This document shows positions 25,139-33,809 of a stretch of 64,000 bases of DNA, one piece after another. The notes under the pieces were generated by a model, which did not search any database, was not told the DNA's origin, and saw only the letters and a program-made list of their open reading frames with translations. Origin of the DNA: Vulcanococcus sp. GTDB lineage: Bacteria; Cyanobacteriota; Cyanobacteriia; PCC-6307; Cyanobiaceae. The DNA lies in contig JAHUZV010000010.1 in assembly GCA_019264575.1 (NCBI GenBank), forward strand, positions 1 through 64,000, in the 5' to 3' direction. Each line of letters opens with the position of its first letter. Position 1 is the first letter of the stretch. The position numbers and the translations under genes are program-made.

Positions 25139-26341
25139 TTACGCTGCCTGGCGGTATCGCTCCTTCAGGAACTGATAGGCCTCGTTCAAGCGACGCATCG
25201 CATCGGCGGAGCCGCCGGCATCGGGGTGGTGGCTTTGAGCCTGTTCCCGGTAGGCCTCGCGAATTTCCTTGAGCGTGTAGGGGCGATCCGCAATGGTGGG
25301 GAGCTGCAGCAAGCGCAGTGCGCCATGCACAGTCATCGATTGATCGATGGCCTCAAAGGAGGTGCTGCGTTTTTGCTTGCTGCGTTGACGCTGCACAAAA
25401 CGCGTGATCAAGGTGGGCACGCGGACCGCGAGGCTGCTGCCGCCAAAGGGGTCCTCGAGGATGCCCGCGGCGGTAATCACGCGATCGAGGCTTGGATCTC
25501 CCACCGTCCAGCCAGGAGCAAAACCAAGCAGAACCTGCTGGGCTAGCCCCCAGCTGAACGGACGGCCATCACTGTGATCCGACTGGGGCCAGATGTCCCG
25601 AGCCAACCAGGTGAGCGCTGCATCCTGGGCCGCATCGCTGGGCGGAGTTCCGTAAATCTCTAACCAGTGCTGCTGGGCCCTGACCAACGCCTCCTGAAGA
25701 GCCTCCGCCGGAATCAGCGCCAGTCCGGTATTGCGATCTTCACTGATTGGCCTGGCCTGTTCGGCCAAGCTGCGCTTCACCGCCCTGGCCTGCCGACGAA
25801 CAAATCCAGGCAGCTGAATGCCAACTCCGAGGGCCGCACCAGCCCGTGCAGCAGCGTCGTCAGTAGTCCTGGATGAGTCTCGTCTCTGGTCCAGCTTTGA
25901 GATCTCTCCAGATCCAATGAGAACAATCGCGGTGTTGTCGTCGAGCTCGCCGGGCCCAACTCGGTTGCCCAACTCAGAGCCGCTGGTCAGCTCTTGTGCC
26001 GGAGCGCGCGTCGCAGCTCCACGGGCCGAAGCCTGACTGCTCTCGGCGGCGGCTACTGCTTGCTTGGGCTCGGCGTCGAGGCTCCCATCAACAAGGAAAG
26101 GAGCCTCATCGGATCGTGCATCAGCATCGACCAGTCGATCTCCGTTGAGGCTGCCAGCTGAGACATCCGGTTGGGCCTCAGCCTCGTCGTCGAGGTCTGG
26201 AACCAGCTCGCGCAGCAACTGTTCAACGATGAGCCCGCGGTTGCGGAAGCCCATCTGCGACTTCAAACCATCGATCCAGCGCAGCAGGTCTTCGCTGAGT
26301 TCCAGGGTGATGCGCCGCTTATCGGATCCGCTCTCCCCCAC
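25139..26341 (-). CDS. Ribbon-helix-helix / J-domain fusion protein
   Basis: 400 residues. The N-terminus (DKRRITLELSEDLLRWIDGL, then RNRGLIVEQLLREL) looks like a ribbon-helix-helix DNA-binding domain. An acidic, Ala-rich linker follows (about 55-180), then a conserved-looking middle domain (WLEIYGTPPSDAAQDAALTW). The last 65 residues form a J-domain (YTLKEIREAYREQAQSHHPD, with the HPD motif, then AMRRLNEAYQFLKERY). J-domains stimulate Hsp70 ATPase; RHH domains bind operators. The combination suggests a DnaK-linked regulator, which is inference. It lies 25 bases after the DUF3370 gene on the same strand. Confidence 0.8.
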   Translation of the reverse strand: MGESGSDKRRITLELSEDLLRWIDGLKSQMGFRNRGLIVEQLLRELVPDLDDEAEAQPDVSAGSLNGDRLVDADARSDEAPFLVDGSLDAEPKQAVAAAESSQASARGAATRAPAQELTSGSELGNRVGPGELDDNTAIVLIGSGEISKLDQRRDSSRTTDDAAARAGAALGVGIQLPGFVRRQARAVKRSLAEQARPISEDRNTGLALIPAEALQEALVRAQQHWLEIYGTPPSDAAQDAALTWLARDIWPQSDHSDGRPFSWGLAQQVLLGFAPGWTVGDPSLDRVITAAGILEDPFGGSSLAVRVPTLITRFVQRQRSKQKRSTSFEAIDQSMTVHGALRLLQLPTIADRPYTLKEIREAYREQAQSHHPDAGGSADAMRRLNEAYQFLKERYRQAA

Positions 26342-26366
26342 GCCCCGCTGCTGATGCCCCCTGAGG

Positions 26367-27974
26367 TTATCGGCCCATCAGGGAATTCATCAGCTGCTGC
26401 TGGGCCTGAACGGCTTGCTGATAACGCTCCATCAGGCTCTGGCTCATGCGCGTGGGTGTGATCACCGCCGGTGGCAGGCCCTGCAGCACAGGGACAGGAG
26501 GAAGCGGCTGAATCCAGCCTGGATTCATCACCACCGCCGGCGCAGCCGGCTTGGCTTTGGGGGCTGGCTTGGCAGCCGCTGGTTTGGCGGGCCTGGGCGC
26601 CGGTGCGGCAGCCGGTGCAGCGGCCACATCGGCCAGAGGCGGAGCAGCGGGCGCGGCCTTGGGTTTGCTGGCTTGCGCAGCGGCCAGCAGGTCTTCCCGC
26701 TGACGCAGCTGAGCGAGTTGCTGGTCGGGAACCACGCTGAGCAGGTGGCCGGGAGTGGCATCGGCCGGGTACACCAGGCTCACCTTCACTGGATTGTTCC
26801 GACCAGGCTTGAGGTTGAGGGAAGCGATCGGAAGGCTCTGGCCAGAACGCATGCCCACATGCACTTCGCGATAGCCCTCGTCGGTATCAATGCCGATCGA
26901 GCCGCGGAAGGCGGTGAAGTGTTTTCCGTTTGGAGTCGGGTGGCTGAACACCAACTGGTGCGGCCCTGAACCCTGCAGATTGAGCTGAACGTCGAAGCGA
27001 ACGCCGTAGGTGCCGACGTTGTCGAGCGATGAATCGACCATGCGCGACGCCAACTGATTCACCTGCACCTCACGGGTGCCGAAGTGGTGGCGGTTTGTGC
27101 TGGTTAAGGGCACGTGCAGTGCCCCTTGATTGAGGTCGTGGCTGAGGCTGGCGGTGTAGGTGTCGCCAAGGGCCACGCCACCCACCCTGGAGAACACCGT
27201 GCCGTCTTGGATCTGGTGCACACGGCTTAGGTAGATGCGGCCTGGAGCCAGGCGGTTGCTATCGAGCACCCGGAAGATATCGGTGTCGTTCTGGGGATCA
27301 CGGGCAGCCACGACGGCCATCTGGAACGGGCCATCACTGCGGCCACGCAGCAAGCCATTGGCGATGCCAAGTGCCGGCAGAGCGGTACTGAAGAGCACAA
27401 TCCGGCTGTAGGGCGGGATCGTGATTTCATCCTCGAGGCGACGATCCAGCTGACCGCGCAGCATCTGGATGGCAGTGGCATCGCCAGGGCCGGTATTCCA
27501 CGGACGGGGGCCCAGTGGTTTCACCCCCATCAGGTTGTTGGCCAGGTAGGGCGCTTCAAAGCTGTTGCGCACCGCCCCCTTCTTGAAACGGATGTGGACG
27601 GGGGTCGACCCAGGGTTAATCAGGATCGTCGCCAGGGTGAGCTCACCGCGCCGGCCGTTGGTCCCACGGATGCGGCTGCGATCTTCCGGGTAGTACTTGT
27701 GGTGGACGTGTAGGCCGAATTCACCATTGAAGGTGTAGGTGGCATTGGCCAGGGGCTGGTTGGTTTCAGCCGCAATGGCAGATCCAGGCCTTGTATCCAC
27801 CAGGACTCCAGGCCCCAGCACCTCTTCCGGCTGGTTGGAGTGGAGCACCGGCACGTTGTTGAACGTGCCGTTAAGCGGGCGTGCACTTTGGCCAGCCATC
27901 AGTGCCACATAGGCCTGAGACGGCATGGGGGCGACAATCACGCTGCCGAGCAGCGCCAGAAGCGTGGCTTTCAT
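26367..27974 (-). CDS. Secreted DUF3370-family protein
   Basis: 535 residues from the ATG at 27974 (MKATLLALLGSVIVAPMPSQ), a clear signal peptide. Residues about 20-410 form a beta-rich domain of the cyanobacterial DUF3370 kind (GQSARPLNGTFNNVPVLHSN, FGLHVHHKYYPED, LTLATILINPGSTPVHIRF). A low-complexity Ala/Pro/Lys segment (about 435-490) and a polar helical end (LMERYQQAVQAQQQLMNSL) follow. A cell-surface or periplasmic role is likely; the function is unknown. It is read in the same direction as the RHH/J-domain gene behind it. Confidence 0.8.
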   Translation of the reverse strand: MKATLLALLGSVIVAPMPSQAYVALMAGQSARPLNGTFNNVPVLHSNQPEEVLGPGVLVDTRPGSAIAAETNQPLANATYTFNGEFGLHVHHKYYPEDRSRIRGTNGRRGELTLATILINPGSTPVHIRFKKGAVRNSFEAPYLANNLMGVKPLGPRPWNTGPGDATAIQMLRGQLDRRLEDEITIPPYSRIVLFSTALPALGIANGLLRGRSDGPFQMAVVAARDPQNDTDIFRVLDSNRLAPGRIYLSRVHQIQDGTVFSRVGGVALGDTYTASLSHDLNQGALHVPLTSTNRHHFGTREVQVNQLASRMVDSSLDNVGTYGVRFDVQLNLQGSGPHQLVFSHPTPNGKHFTAFRGSIGIDTDEGYREVHVGMRSGQSLPIASLNLKPGRNNPVKVSLVYPADATPGHLLSVVPDQQLAQLRQREDLLAAAQASKPKAAPAAPPLADVAAAPAAAPAPRPAKPAAAKPAPKAKPAAPAVVMNPGWIQPLPPVPVLQGLPPAVITPTRMSQSLMERYQQAVQAQQQLMNSLMGR

Positions 27975-28180
27975 CGGAGCTCTGGGACCCACTGCTCTCA
28001 CCCTGCGATCAAACGAGCCTGAGGTCGCCGAGGCTGCGGAATTGCTTTAGCTCTCTCAGCATGAAAATCAGTCAAGGCAAAGGGTTCTGACCTCGCGGAC
28101 GAGGCGGCGTGGCCCTGTCGATCCATTCCCGCGGTCGGCCGTCATCGACCGCTAGAACAACAACTGGTGACTATTTTCCC

Positions 28181-28363
28181 ATGTTCCCGCCATTCTTTGG
28201 CTGCGGAGACAGCTCCACCCCCGAGCAGTGCCGCCGGCGCCATCAGGAGCGCAAGCTGCACACCCTCACCTTCTGGCGCGATGGCCTCGAGCGTCAGCTG
28301 GCTGCGATCAACGCCGCCATCAGCACGCTGGAGCGCCAGATGAAGGACTCAGCTGACGCCTGA
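28181..28363 (+). CDS. Small conserved hypothetical protein
   Basis: 60 residues from the ATG at 28181 (MFPPFFGCGDSSTPEQCRRR). It has two Cys and a C-terminal amphipathic helix (WRDGLERQLAAINAAISTLE). I recall similar small proteins in marine Synechococcus but no function. Its last 44 bases overlap the end of the convergent sigma-factor gene. Confidence 0.55.
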   Translation: MFPPFFGCGDSSTPEQCRRRHQERKLHTLTFWRDGLERQLAAINAAISTLERQMKDSADA

Positions 28364-28994
28364 GTTCTTCCAACGCTTGGTGCAACACGCGATGCACGGT
28401 GGCGGCGCTGATGCCAAGGCTTCGCCCCACCGTGCGCAGGGTCTGTCCGCGCAGAACCACCGCTTCCACCACCTGGCGTTGGCGCTGGTTCAAGCGTCTG
28501 AGCGCCGCCATGGCGTTGTCGCGTTCCTCGGCGGTCTCCCGTTCGGTCAGGCCGTCTCGACTGAAGAGTTCGTGACCCAGAGCTGGGGTGTTTTGCAGGA
28601 GCCACGGCGGTAGCAGTTCCACGCGTCGCTCCCGCTCAAAACCCTCCAGCTCCGCCAACAGAGGAGCCGGCAGGGCCTCACGGCACTGGCGGTTCAGCTG
28701 TTGAGCCCGCTCCTGCATCCGCCGCGACATCCGCAGCAACGGCGCCACGTCCCGCAGGTAGTGCAACACCGCTCCACGGATATGGGGGCGCGCAAAGGCT
28801 GCAAATGGCACCTGGCTGGAGTTGTCGTAGCGCTCAGCGGCGCGAATCAAGCCGAGTGCTGCCACCTGCTGGAGGTCATCGCGGCGCTCCCGCGTGCAGG
28901 CGGCGTAGTGCCTGGCCACGCTCTGTACCAGCGAGAAGTGTTCGGCCACCCGCTGATTGCGCAGCTGAAGGGGATCGGGAGAACGGTGCGGCAT
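28320..28994 (-). CDS. Group 3 sigma-70-family sigma factor
   Basis: 224 residues. Region 2 is clear (FSLVQSVARHYAACTRERRD, DLQQVAALGLIRAAERYDNS, FAAFARPHIRGAVLHYLRD). A degenerate region 3 and a C-terminal region 4 helix-turn-helix follow (LRTVGRSLGISAATVHRVLH). Region 1 is absent, as in alternative (group 3, SigF/SigB-like) factors. It would direct RNA polymerase to a special promoter set, probably stress-related. No anti-sigma gene lies next to it. Confidence 0.88.
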   Translation of the reverse strand: MPHRSPDPLQLRNQRVAEHFSLVQSVARHYAACTRERRDDLQQVAALGLIRAAERYDNSSQVPFAAFARPHIRGAVLHYLRDVAPLLRMSRRMQERAQQLNRQCREALPAPLLAELEGFERERRVELLPPWLLQNTPALGHELFSRDGLTERETAEERDNAMAALRRLNQRQRQVVEAVVLRGQTLRTVGRSLGISAATVHRVLHQALEELRRQLSPSSGAPAC

Positions 28995-29063
28995 GCGCTG
29001 GATCGTTGGGCTCTCTCAGCCAAACCGCCATCAGCACACGGGCGCATCCGGGAAAGCACGCAA

Positions 29064-29909
29064 TCAAATGGGTTGGATCGCCACCGCAGCCAGCAACGCC
29101 AGGGGGCCATGGCGCTGCAGCCAGGCCGTATCGGATTCCGGTGTGATCAACAGGCAGCCGGCAAAGCCCAAGGCATTGATGCTCATGCCAGCCAAATGCT
29201 CTTGGCTGCGCACCACCGTCATGAACCAGGTGGGTTCAGTCACCAGGTTGTAGGGCTGCAGCGGTTGGGGCTGTTGCTGCGGTGAGCCGAGCCCTAACTC
29301 CCATTGATGGCGCTCGTACAACTCCTGCAACTCAGCGGCCGCCTGCCGGGTACCGGAGTGTTTGCGGGGGCTGAGCCGGTAGTGCCATGGCCAGGAGGGC
29401 TCGCTGCCCTGCAATTGCGCGCTGCAGGCGGCGGCCAACGGACAGCTCGGTTCGCCATCCACCCGTGGGAGGAGCTGCAGATGCCGGTGGGGTTGGCTGG
29501 CACCCGCGGCAGCGCAGCTGTTGAAAAACCACAGACCGGGCGTATCGGCCTCCACATCGGCCAGGGTTTGCCAATCCAGGGCACTGAGCCAGCCGGACTG
29601 CGGCTGCCAGCGCTGGGGAATCAGCAGCACATGCCCGCGTTGTACGGGGAACTTGTTGAGGATGAGCACGTGCTCATCGCTGAGGCGCTCCACCTCCAAC
29701 GCTGGATCCCAGGGCAGAAACGGGTTGGGCTTTGGCCCCGCGCTGCGCAGATGTTTCGGCGTTTCAGAGAGCAGCCGCCGCAGCACGAAGGGCTCGCATC
29801 CCGGCACAGGAACGATCTCCGTCTCCAAGGGCACCAGAGCACCGCAACGCTCGGCTTCCTCGGAACGGAGCAAGGCTGCATCCAGCAACCGCCACTTGGA
29901 GCTCACCAT
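29064..29909 (-). CDS. ATP adenylyltransferase (Ap4A phosphorylase) family
   Basis: 281 residues from the ATG at 29909. The HIT-like catalytic motif is QPHRHLQLLP, preceded by the conserved NKFPVQRGHVLLIPQ and FFNSCAAAGAS. The C-terminal ATP_transf region follows (YNLVTEPTWFMTVVRSQE). Such enzymes split diadenosine tetraphosphate by phosphorolysis to ATP and ADP, removing an alarmone. Its ATG shares a base with the stop of the SpoIID-like gene (TGATG), so the two are translationally coupled. Confidence 0.9.
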   Translation of the reverse strand: MVSSKWRLLDAALLRSEEAERCGALVPLETEIVPVPGCEPFVLRRLLSETPKHLRSAGPKPNPFLPWDPALEVERLSDEHVLILNKFPVQRGHVLLIPQRWQPQSGWLSALDWQTLADVEADTPGLWFFNSCAAAGASQPHRHLQLLPRVDGEPSCPLAAACSAQLQGSEPSWPWHYRLSPRKHSGTRQAAAELQELYERHQWELGLGSPQQQPQPLQPYNLVTEPTWFMTVVRSQEHLAGMSINALGFAGCLLITPESDTAWLQRHGPLALLAAVAIQPI

Positions 29910-30937
29910 CAACCGGAACCCTGCCGCAACCGAGCCAGCGAGGCTCCGCTGTAGTAGTGGCCCAGGATCTCGTTGTAACGCTGGCCGCTGCTCGCCAGAG
30001 CCTGGGCGCCGTGCTGACTCATTGACGCTCCCAAGTGACCATGGGCCTCCATGCTGATCTCGCTGGTGGCGGCGTAGAGGCTTTCCACGATGCCGCCCTG
30101 GTAACTGAGGATCAGCCCACGGGTGTCGGCGGCTGCCTGACGGGTGCGAGGGTGACTGCTGGCCAACCCTCGATAAGCCTGCCACCGGGTGGTGTTGCCC
30201 AGATGCCAATGGCGATTGGCCGGGCGAGCCATGTGAGCCAGGGCGTAGGAGCGGGCCGCCACCGCCTGGGCTTTCAACGCCTCCAGGCTCCAGGAGCTCG
30301 GCATTTCAGCGCCCACCACCGAAGCCACGTAAGCCTCCAGCGGCAGATGATTCACCGCCAGCAGCCCGCCGCTGTCGCGCAGCACCCGCACGCGACCGTC
30401 ATAGCCCTGGCCATTCACGCGCACAGCGTGCCCGGCTGACGTTTCCAGCCACAGCTCTGCCGGCAAGGTCTCGGAAGCGCTCAGGTTGATCGCGTCTGTA
30501 GCCGATCCCTGGCGCAGCACGCTGCCATCAGCTTTGCGCAACCACCAGTGGCCGGAGGCGGAGAGCTGCAGCTGATCGCCCTCGCGCACCACAGCCACGC
30601 GAATTTCCAGCTCCAGTGGTGTGCCCTTGGCTGGTTCCGCCAGGGCATAGCCGCCACCCGCGGTGGCTGTACGTTCAGCGGCAACACCCTGCAGGTCGTC
30701 GCGGGCTGAATCTTTGGGCACCGCATGGGGCGGTGGGCTGGCCAGCATGGCCTCAAGCAGCGGGCCGTTGATCCCCGAGCTCCCCGGCAGCACTGCCTGA
30801 GCCCAGAACCCAAGGCCCATGGCACCCAAGCCCATCGGAGCGCCGAGCATCCAGCGGCGCCAGTTCACAGCCGCACAGCTTGCTGCCAGCCTGCGGGGTC
30901 GCAACCGGCTCCAGAACTGTTGATCTGCCCGTCCCAT
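29909..30937 (-). CDS. SpoIID/LytB-domain protein (amidase-enhancer type)
   Basis: About 342 residues from the ATG at 30937, which overlaps phzF by 73 bases; an ATG at 30850 without overlap is an alternative and places the membrane helix (MLGAPMGLGAMGLGFWAQAV) at the very N-terminus. The SpoIID core is clear: LEAYVASVVGAEMPSSW, then LKAQAVAARSYALAH, and the GYNEILGHYYSGA-like end (RYNEILGHYYSGASL). Relatives cut or remodel glycan strands. It is probably anchored in the plasma membrane and acts in the periplasm. Confidence 0.88.
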   Translation of the reverse strand: MGRADQQFWSRLRPRRLAASCAAVNWRRWMLGAPMGLGAMGLGFWAQAVLPGSSGINGPLLEAMLASPPPHAVPKDSARDDLQGVAAERTATAGGGYALAEPAKGTPLELEIRVAVVREGDQLQLSASGHWWLRKADGSVLRQGSATDAINLSASETLPAELWLETSAGHAVRVNGQGYDGRVRVLRDSGGLLAVNHLPLEAYVASVVGAEMPSSWSLEALKAQAVAARSYALAHMARPANRHWHLGNTTRWQAYRGLASSHPRTRQAAADTRGLILSYQGGIVESLYAATSEISMEAHGHLGASMSQHGAQALASSGQRYNEILGHYYSGASLARLRQGSG

Positions 30938-31746
30938 AGGAGCTGCGCGGCGCCTGTGAGCCGGACCTGACCCGGACCGACTGACTCGCACAGCATTCCA
31001 CCATGACGAGCGGAGGCTTGCCAGCCGCGCACTTGGTTGCGTTGCAGCTGCTCCATCCACCACGGTGCCACCAGCGCGTGGGCGGATCCGGTCACTGGGT
31101 CTTCGTCGATGCCGAGCCCTGGGGCAAAGAAGCGCAGTTGGTAATCACAGGGGGCACCCATCAGCTGGGGAGCAGCACCCACCAGCGGCTGCATCAGCAC
31201 CAAGCCATTCCGATCGGGCCCCTCGAGCTGTGGCGAGGGGTTGTCCATCGCCGCCAAGGGTGCATCCGCCGCTAGCAATGCCACCCGATAGCCCAGGGGT
31301 GAATCCCAATAGCGCTCGATCGGTTGGCCAAGGATGGCTTGCAGCGGAGCAGGCACGTCCAACGGGATCAAGCCCGAGCTGGGCAGCACCAGATGGGCCA
31401 CGCTGGCCTCGGAGCGATCCAATCCCACCTGCAGCGCTCCACTGCGGGTGGCCAGCGGCAGTGATGCGCCGACTTCCAAGAGGCCCCAATGGGCCAAGGC
31501 GAAGGTGGCGGCCAAGGTGGCGTGACCGCAAAGCGGCACTTCGCAGGTGGGCGTGAACCAACGCAGACGCCAGGGGCCTGTGGAATCGCGGTGGAGAAAG
31601 GCGGTTTCCGATTGCTTGAAGCTGCCGGCCAGACGCTGCATCCAATCGGCAGTGGCGGGCTGATCGAGCAGCACAACCGCCGCTCCATTGCCCTGAAGAG
31701 GCTGATCGGTGAAAGTTTCCACCAACAGTGCGGGGCTTGTGGTCAT
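30865..31746 (-). CDS. PhzF-family isomerase-like protein
   Basis: 293 residues, the family length. Both half-domain signatures are visible: VETFTDQPLQGNGAAVVLL and EVPLCGHATLAATFALAH in the first, GIDEDPVTGSAHALVAPWW in the second. PhzF itself isomerises a phenazine precursor; most bacterial relatives have unknown substrates, and no phenazine genes are present here. Its start overlaps the gpsA stop (shared base at 31746) and its end overlaps the SpoIID-like gene. Confidence 0.9.
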   Translation of the reverse strand: MTTSPALLVETFTDQPLQGNGAAVVLLDQPATADWMQRLAGSFKQSETAFLHRDSTGPWRLRWFTPTCEVPLCGHATLAATFALAHWGLLEVGASLPLATRSGALQVGLDRSEASVAHLVLPSSGLIPLDVPAPLQAILGQPIERYWDSPLGYRVALLAADAPLAAMDNPSPQLEGPDRNGLVLMQPLVGAAPQLMGAPCDYQLRFFAPGLGIDEDPVTGSAHALVAPWWMEQLQRNQVRGWQASARHGGMLCESVGPGQVRLTGAAQLLWDGQINSSGAGCDPAGWQQAVRL

Positions 31747-32672
31747 CAGGCGAAGGCCAATTCCTCAGGCCGCAAGCCACGGCCCATCAACTGCCGCACA
31801 GCTGCTTCGGGCTGAATCGTGCCAGCCATCAGGGCTCCCACCTGTTCGCAGATGGGCAGCCGCCAGCTGTGGCGCTCCGCCAGGGCGAGCACAGCCATGG
31901 CCGTCTGCGCTCCTTCCACGGTGGCGCCAACGCGGGTGAGGGCGGCTTCACGGTCGAGCCCCTCGGCCAACGCCAACCCGAAGCGGTAGTTGCGGCTGAG
32001 GGTGCTGTTGGCTGTAGCCAGCAAATCCCCCAGACCCGCCAGCCCGTAGAGGCTGGGTGCCTCACCGCCCAAGCCCTGAATCACCAAACCCATTTCCACC
32101 AGGCCACGGCACAGCAGTGACGCCTTGGCGTTGGCTCCCAGATTGAGACCGTCGCAGACACCAGCCGCGATCGCCATCACGTTTTTGAGGGCGCCGGCCA
32201 CCTCAGTGCCAACTGGGTCGTTATTGGTGTAGAGCCGCAGGCGCTCACTGCTTAGGGCCTGCTGCAATCGCGTTGCCAGCGCCTGATCGTGACTTGCGAG
32301 CACGCTGGCGGCAGGCAGGCCCGCGGCAAGTTCCGTGGCCAGATTGGGACCACTGAGCACCACCAGGGGGATGGCGCTCAACTGCTGCTGCCAGAGCTGA
32401 CTTGGGGTGCACTGCTGGTCCAGGTCGATGCCTTTGCTGCAACTGAGCAAGGGCAGACCAGAAGGCCAGTGGGGAGCCAACTGCTGCGCAAGCTCGCGCA
32501 CACCCTGAAGCGCGGTGGCCATCACCACCAGTTCGGCATCAGCCAGCAAAGGGATGGGATCGCCCCCCTGACGGCGACTCCAGCCTTGAACCTGGTGGCC
32601 CTGCTCCTCGAACAGGCCAGCCAGAGTGGAGCCCCAGGCCCCCAGACCGATCACCGCGATGCGCAGGCTCAT
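31746..32672 (-). CDS. gpsA: NAD(P)-dependent glycerol-3-phosphate dehydrogenase
   Basis: 308 residues. Rossmann motif GLGAWGSTLAGLF at residues 8-20, LSCSKGIDLD and VVLSGPNLATELAAGLPAAS in the middle, the catalytic Lys in GALKNVMAIAAGVCDGL and the C-terminal YGLAGLGDLLATANS with RNYRFG. It reduces dihydroxyacetone phosphate to glycerol-3-phosphate for membrane lipids. It is coupled to phzF by a one-base overlap and follows the DUF2237 gene by 7 bases. Confidence 0.95.
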   Translation of the reverse strand: MSLRIAVIGLGAWGSTLAGLFEEQGHQVQGWSRRQGGDPIPLLADAELVVMATALQGVRELAQQLAPHWPSGLPLLSCSKGIDLDQQCTPSQLWQQQLSAIPLVVLSGPNLATELAAGLPAASVLASHDQALATRLQQALSSERLRLYTNNDPVGTEVAGALKNVMAIAAGVCDGLNLGANAKASLLCRGLVEMGLVIQGLGGEAPSLYGLAGLGDLLATANSTLSRNYRFGLALAEGLDREAALTRVGATVEGAQTAMAVLALAERHSWRLPICEQVGALMAGTIQPEAAVRQLMGRGLRPEELAFA

Positions 32673-32679
32673 CGCGCCA

Positions 32680-33063
32680 TCATGCGGCAGCGCTGGCGTG
32701 CTCCTGCAACAGCTCGAGCGGAATCACCTCTAACGCACTTTGCTCGCAGGCCTCCAGCCGCACCGGCGGTGCCATGCCGTCTTCATAGGCCTCCAGCCAG
32801 CGGCCGGCGCAGACGCACCAGTGATCACCGGGCTTCAACCCAGGGAAGCCGTACTGGGGCATGGGCGTGCTCAGGTCGTTCCCCTGGGCGCGTGTGTAGG
32901 ACAGAAACCGTTCATCCACCACGCAACACACCGTGTGGCGGCCGAGATCAGCGCCGTCGGTGCGGCAATAGCCATCGCGGTACCAACCGGTCATCGGCTG
33001 GCAGCCGCACAACGCCAACGGTTGCCCCAACACGTTCAGGGCTACTGAATCGGGGGAGGTCAC
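32680..33063 (-). CDS. DUF2237 family protein
   Basis: 127 residues from a GTG at 33063, which matches the start of relatives (VTSPDSVALNVLGQPLALCG); a TTG at 33114 would add 17 residues. The family pattern is strong: TGWYRDGYCRTDGADLGRHT, GNDLSTPMPQYGFPGLKPGD and HWCVCAGRWLEAYEDG. Many Cys and His are conserved. The function of the family is unknown. First gene of the group leading to gpsA. Confidence 0.85.
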   Translation of the reverse strand: MTSPDSVALNVLGQPLALCGCQPMTGWYRDGYCRTDGADLGRHTVCCVVDERFLSYTRAQGNDLSTPMPQYGFPGLKPGDHWCVCAGRWLEAYEDGMAPPVRLEACEQSALEVIPLELLQEHASAAA

Positions 33064-33181
33064 AGGGGCGAACAACGCTCTGGTGAGCGGCAGTCTGACG
33101 ACGGAGTGGCACAAATCGCGATCAGACAGTTGACGGACCCTGGGGGGCAGGCGTTAAAGGTCTTTCAGCAGACCCCCCTAC

Positions 33182-33409
33182 ATGAGCTGGGACTTCACCG
33201 AAGACGGCGCCTTCCTGGCCCTGTGCGATGCCTTCAAGGAAAGCGGCGAGAGCTCGGCGATCGAGTTCCTGGCCAATGGTGAAGGTGCCTTCCACTTCCA
33301 GGAGCTGGCTCAGAACGCCGCCGGTGAGGGCATCGATCTCTCCGACTCCACCGATCTCGAGGAGTTCCAACAGGAAGTGATCGAAACCCTCGAAGACCTC
33401 TGCGGCTAA
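33182..33409 (+). CDS. Small acidic conserved protein of unknown function
   Basis: 75 residues, strongly acidic (FTEDGAFLALCDAFKESGES, then SDSTDLEEFQQEVIETLEDL). It ends in CG after an amphipathic helix. I recall close relatives only in marine picocyanobacteria. It stands alone on the plus strand between two minus-strand genes. Confidence 0.6.
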   Translation: MSWDFTEDGAFLALCDAFKESGESSAIEFLANGEGAFHFQELAQNAAGEGIDLSDSTDLEEFQQEVIETLEDLCG

Positions 33410-33476
33410 ACGCACAACGGAGCGGAGGGCCCCACAGCTCAGGCCGCAGGGCTTCTCGCTCAACAGGAGAACGGCG

Positions 33477-33752
33477 TCAGGCGCCGTAGAAGAAGGCGAT
33501 CTCCTTGTCCTTCAGACCCTCCCAACCGGCGGCCTTGAGGCGCGCATCGAGGGTTTGCTGGTCGAAATGCTTCGAGCCGGTTTTCACGATGCGGTTGCGC
33601 ATCGATTTCTTCACGCCGCTGCGAGCCCGCTGGCTTTCCAGATCCATCACCTCGTTGTAGAGGCTGAGCATCTCGGGCGGGATGGGGGTGCCATCGAGAT
33701 CGAGGCCTGCAGCGATGGCGTCATCAACGCCGCCGGGTCCGGCAATGGCCAT
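33477..33752 (-). CDS. Small conserved hypothetical protein
   Basis: 91 residues with GLDLDGTPIPPEMLSLYNEV, a basic middle (KKSMRNRIVKTGSKHFDQQT) and a C-terminal ARLKAAGWEGLKDKEIAFFY. The mixed acidic/basic pattern reads as a real folded protein and resembles hypothetical proteins from marine Synechococcus. The function is unknown. It follows metH by 57 bases on the same strand (metH is upstream in coordinate order but transcribed after it). Confidence 0.6.
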   Translation of the reverse strand: MAIAGPGGVDDAIAAGLDLDGTPIPPEMLSLYNEVMDLESQRARSGVKKSMRNRIVKTGSKHFDQQTLDARLKAAGWEGLKDKEIAFFYGA

Positions 33753-33809
33753 GCAGGGGAGGGAATTAGGGCCAGCTGACCCTAGTTCCAGCCCCTGGCA
33801 GAACGGTTC

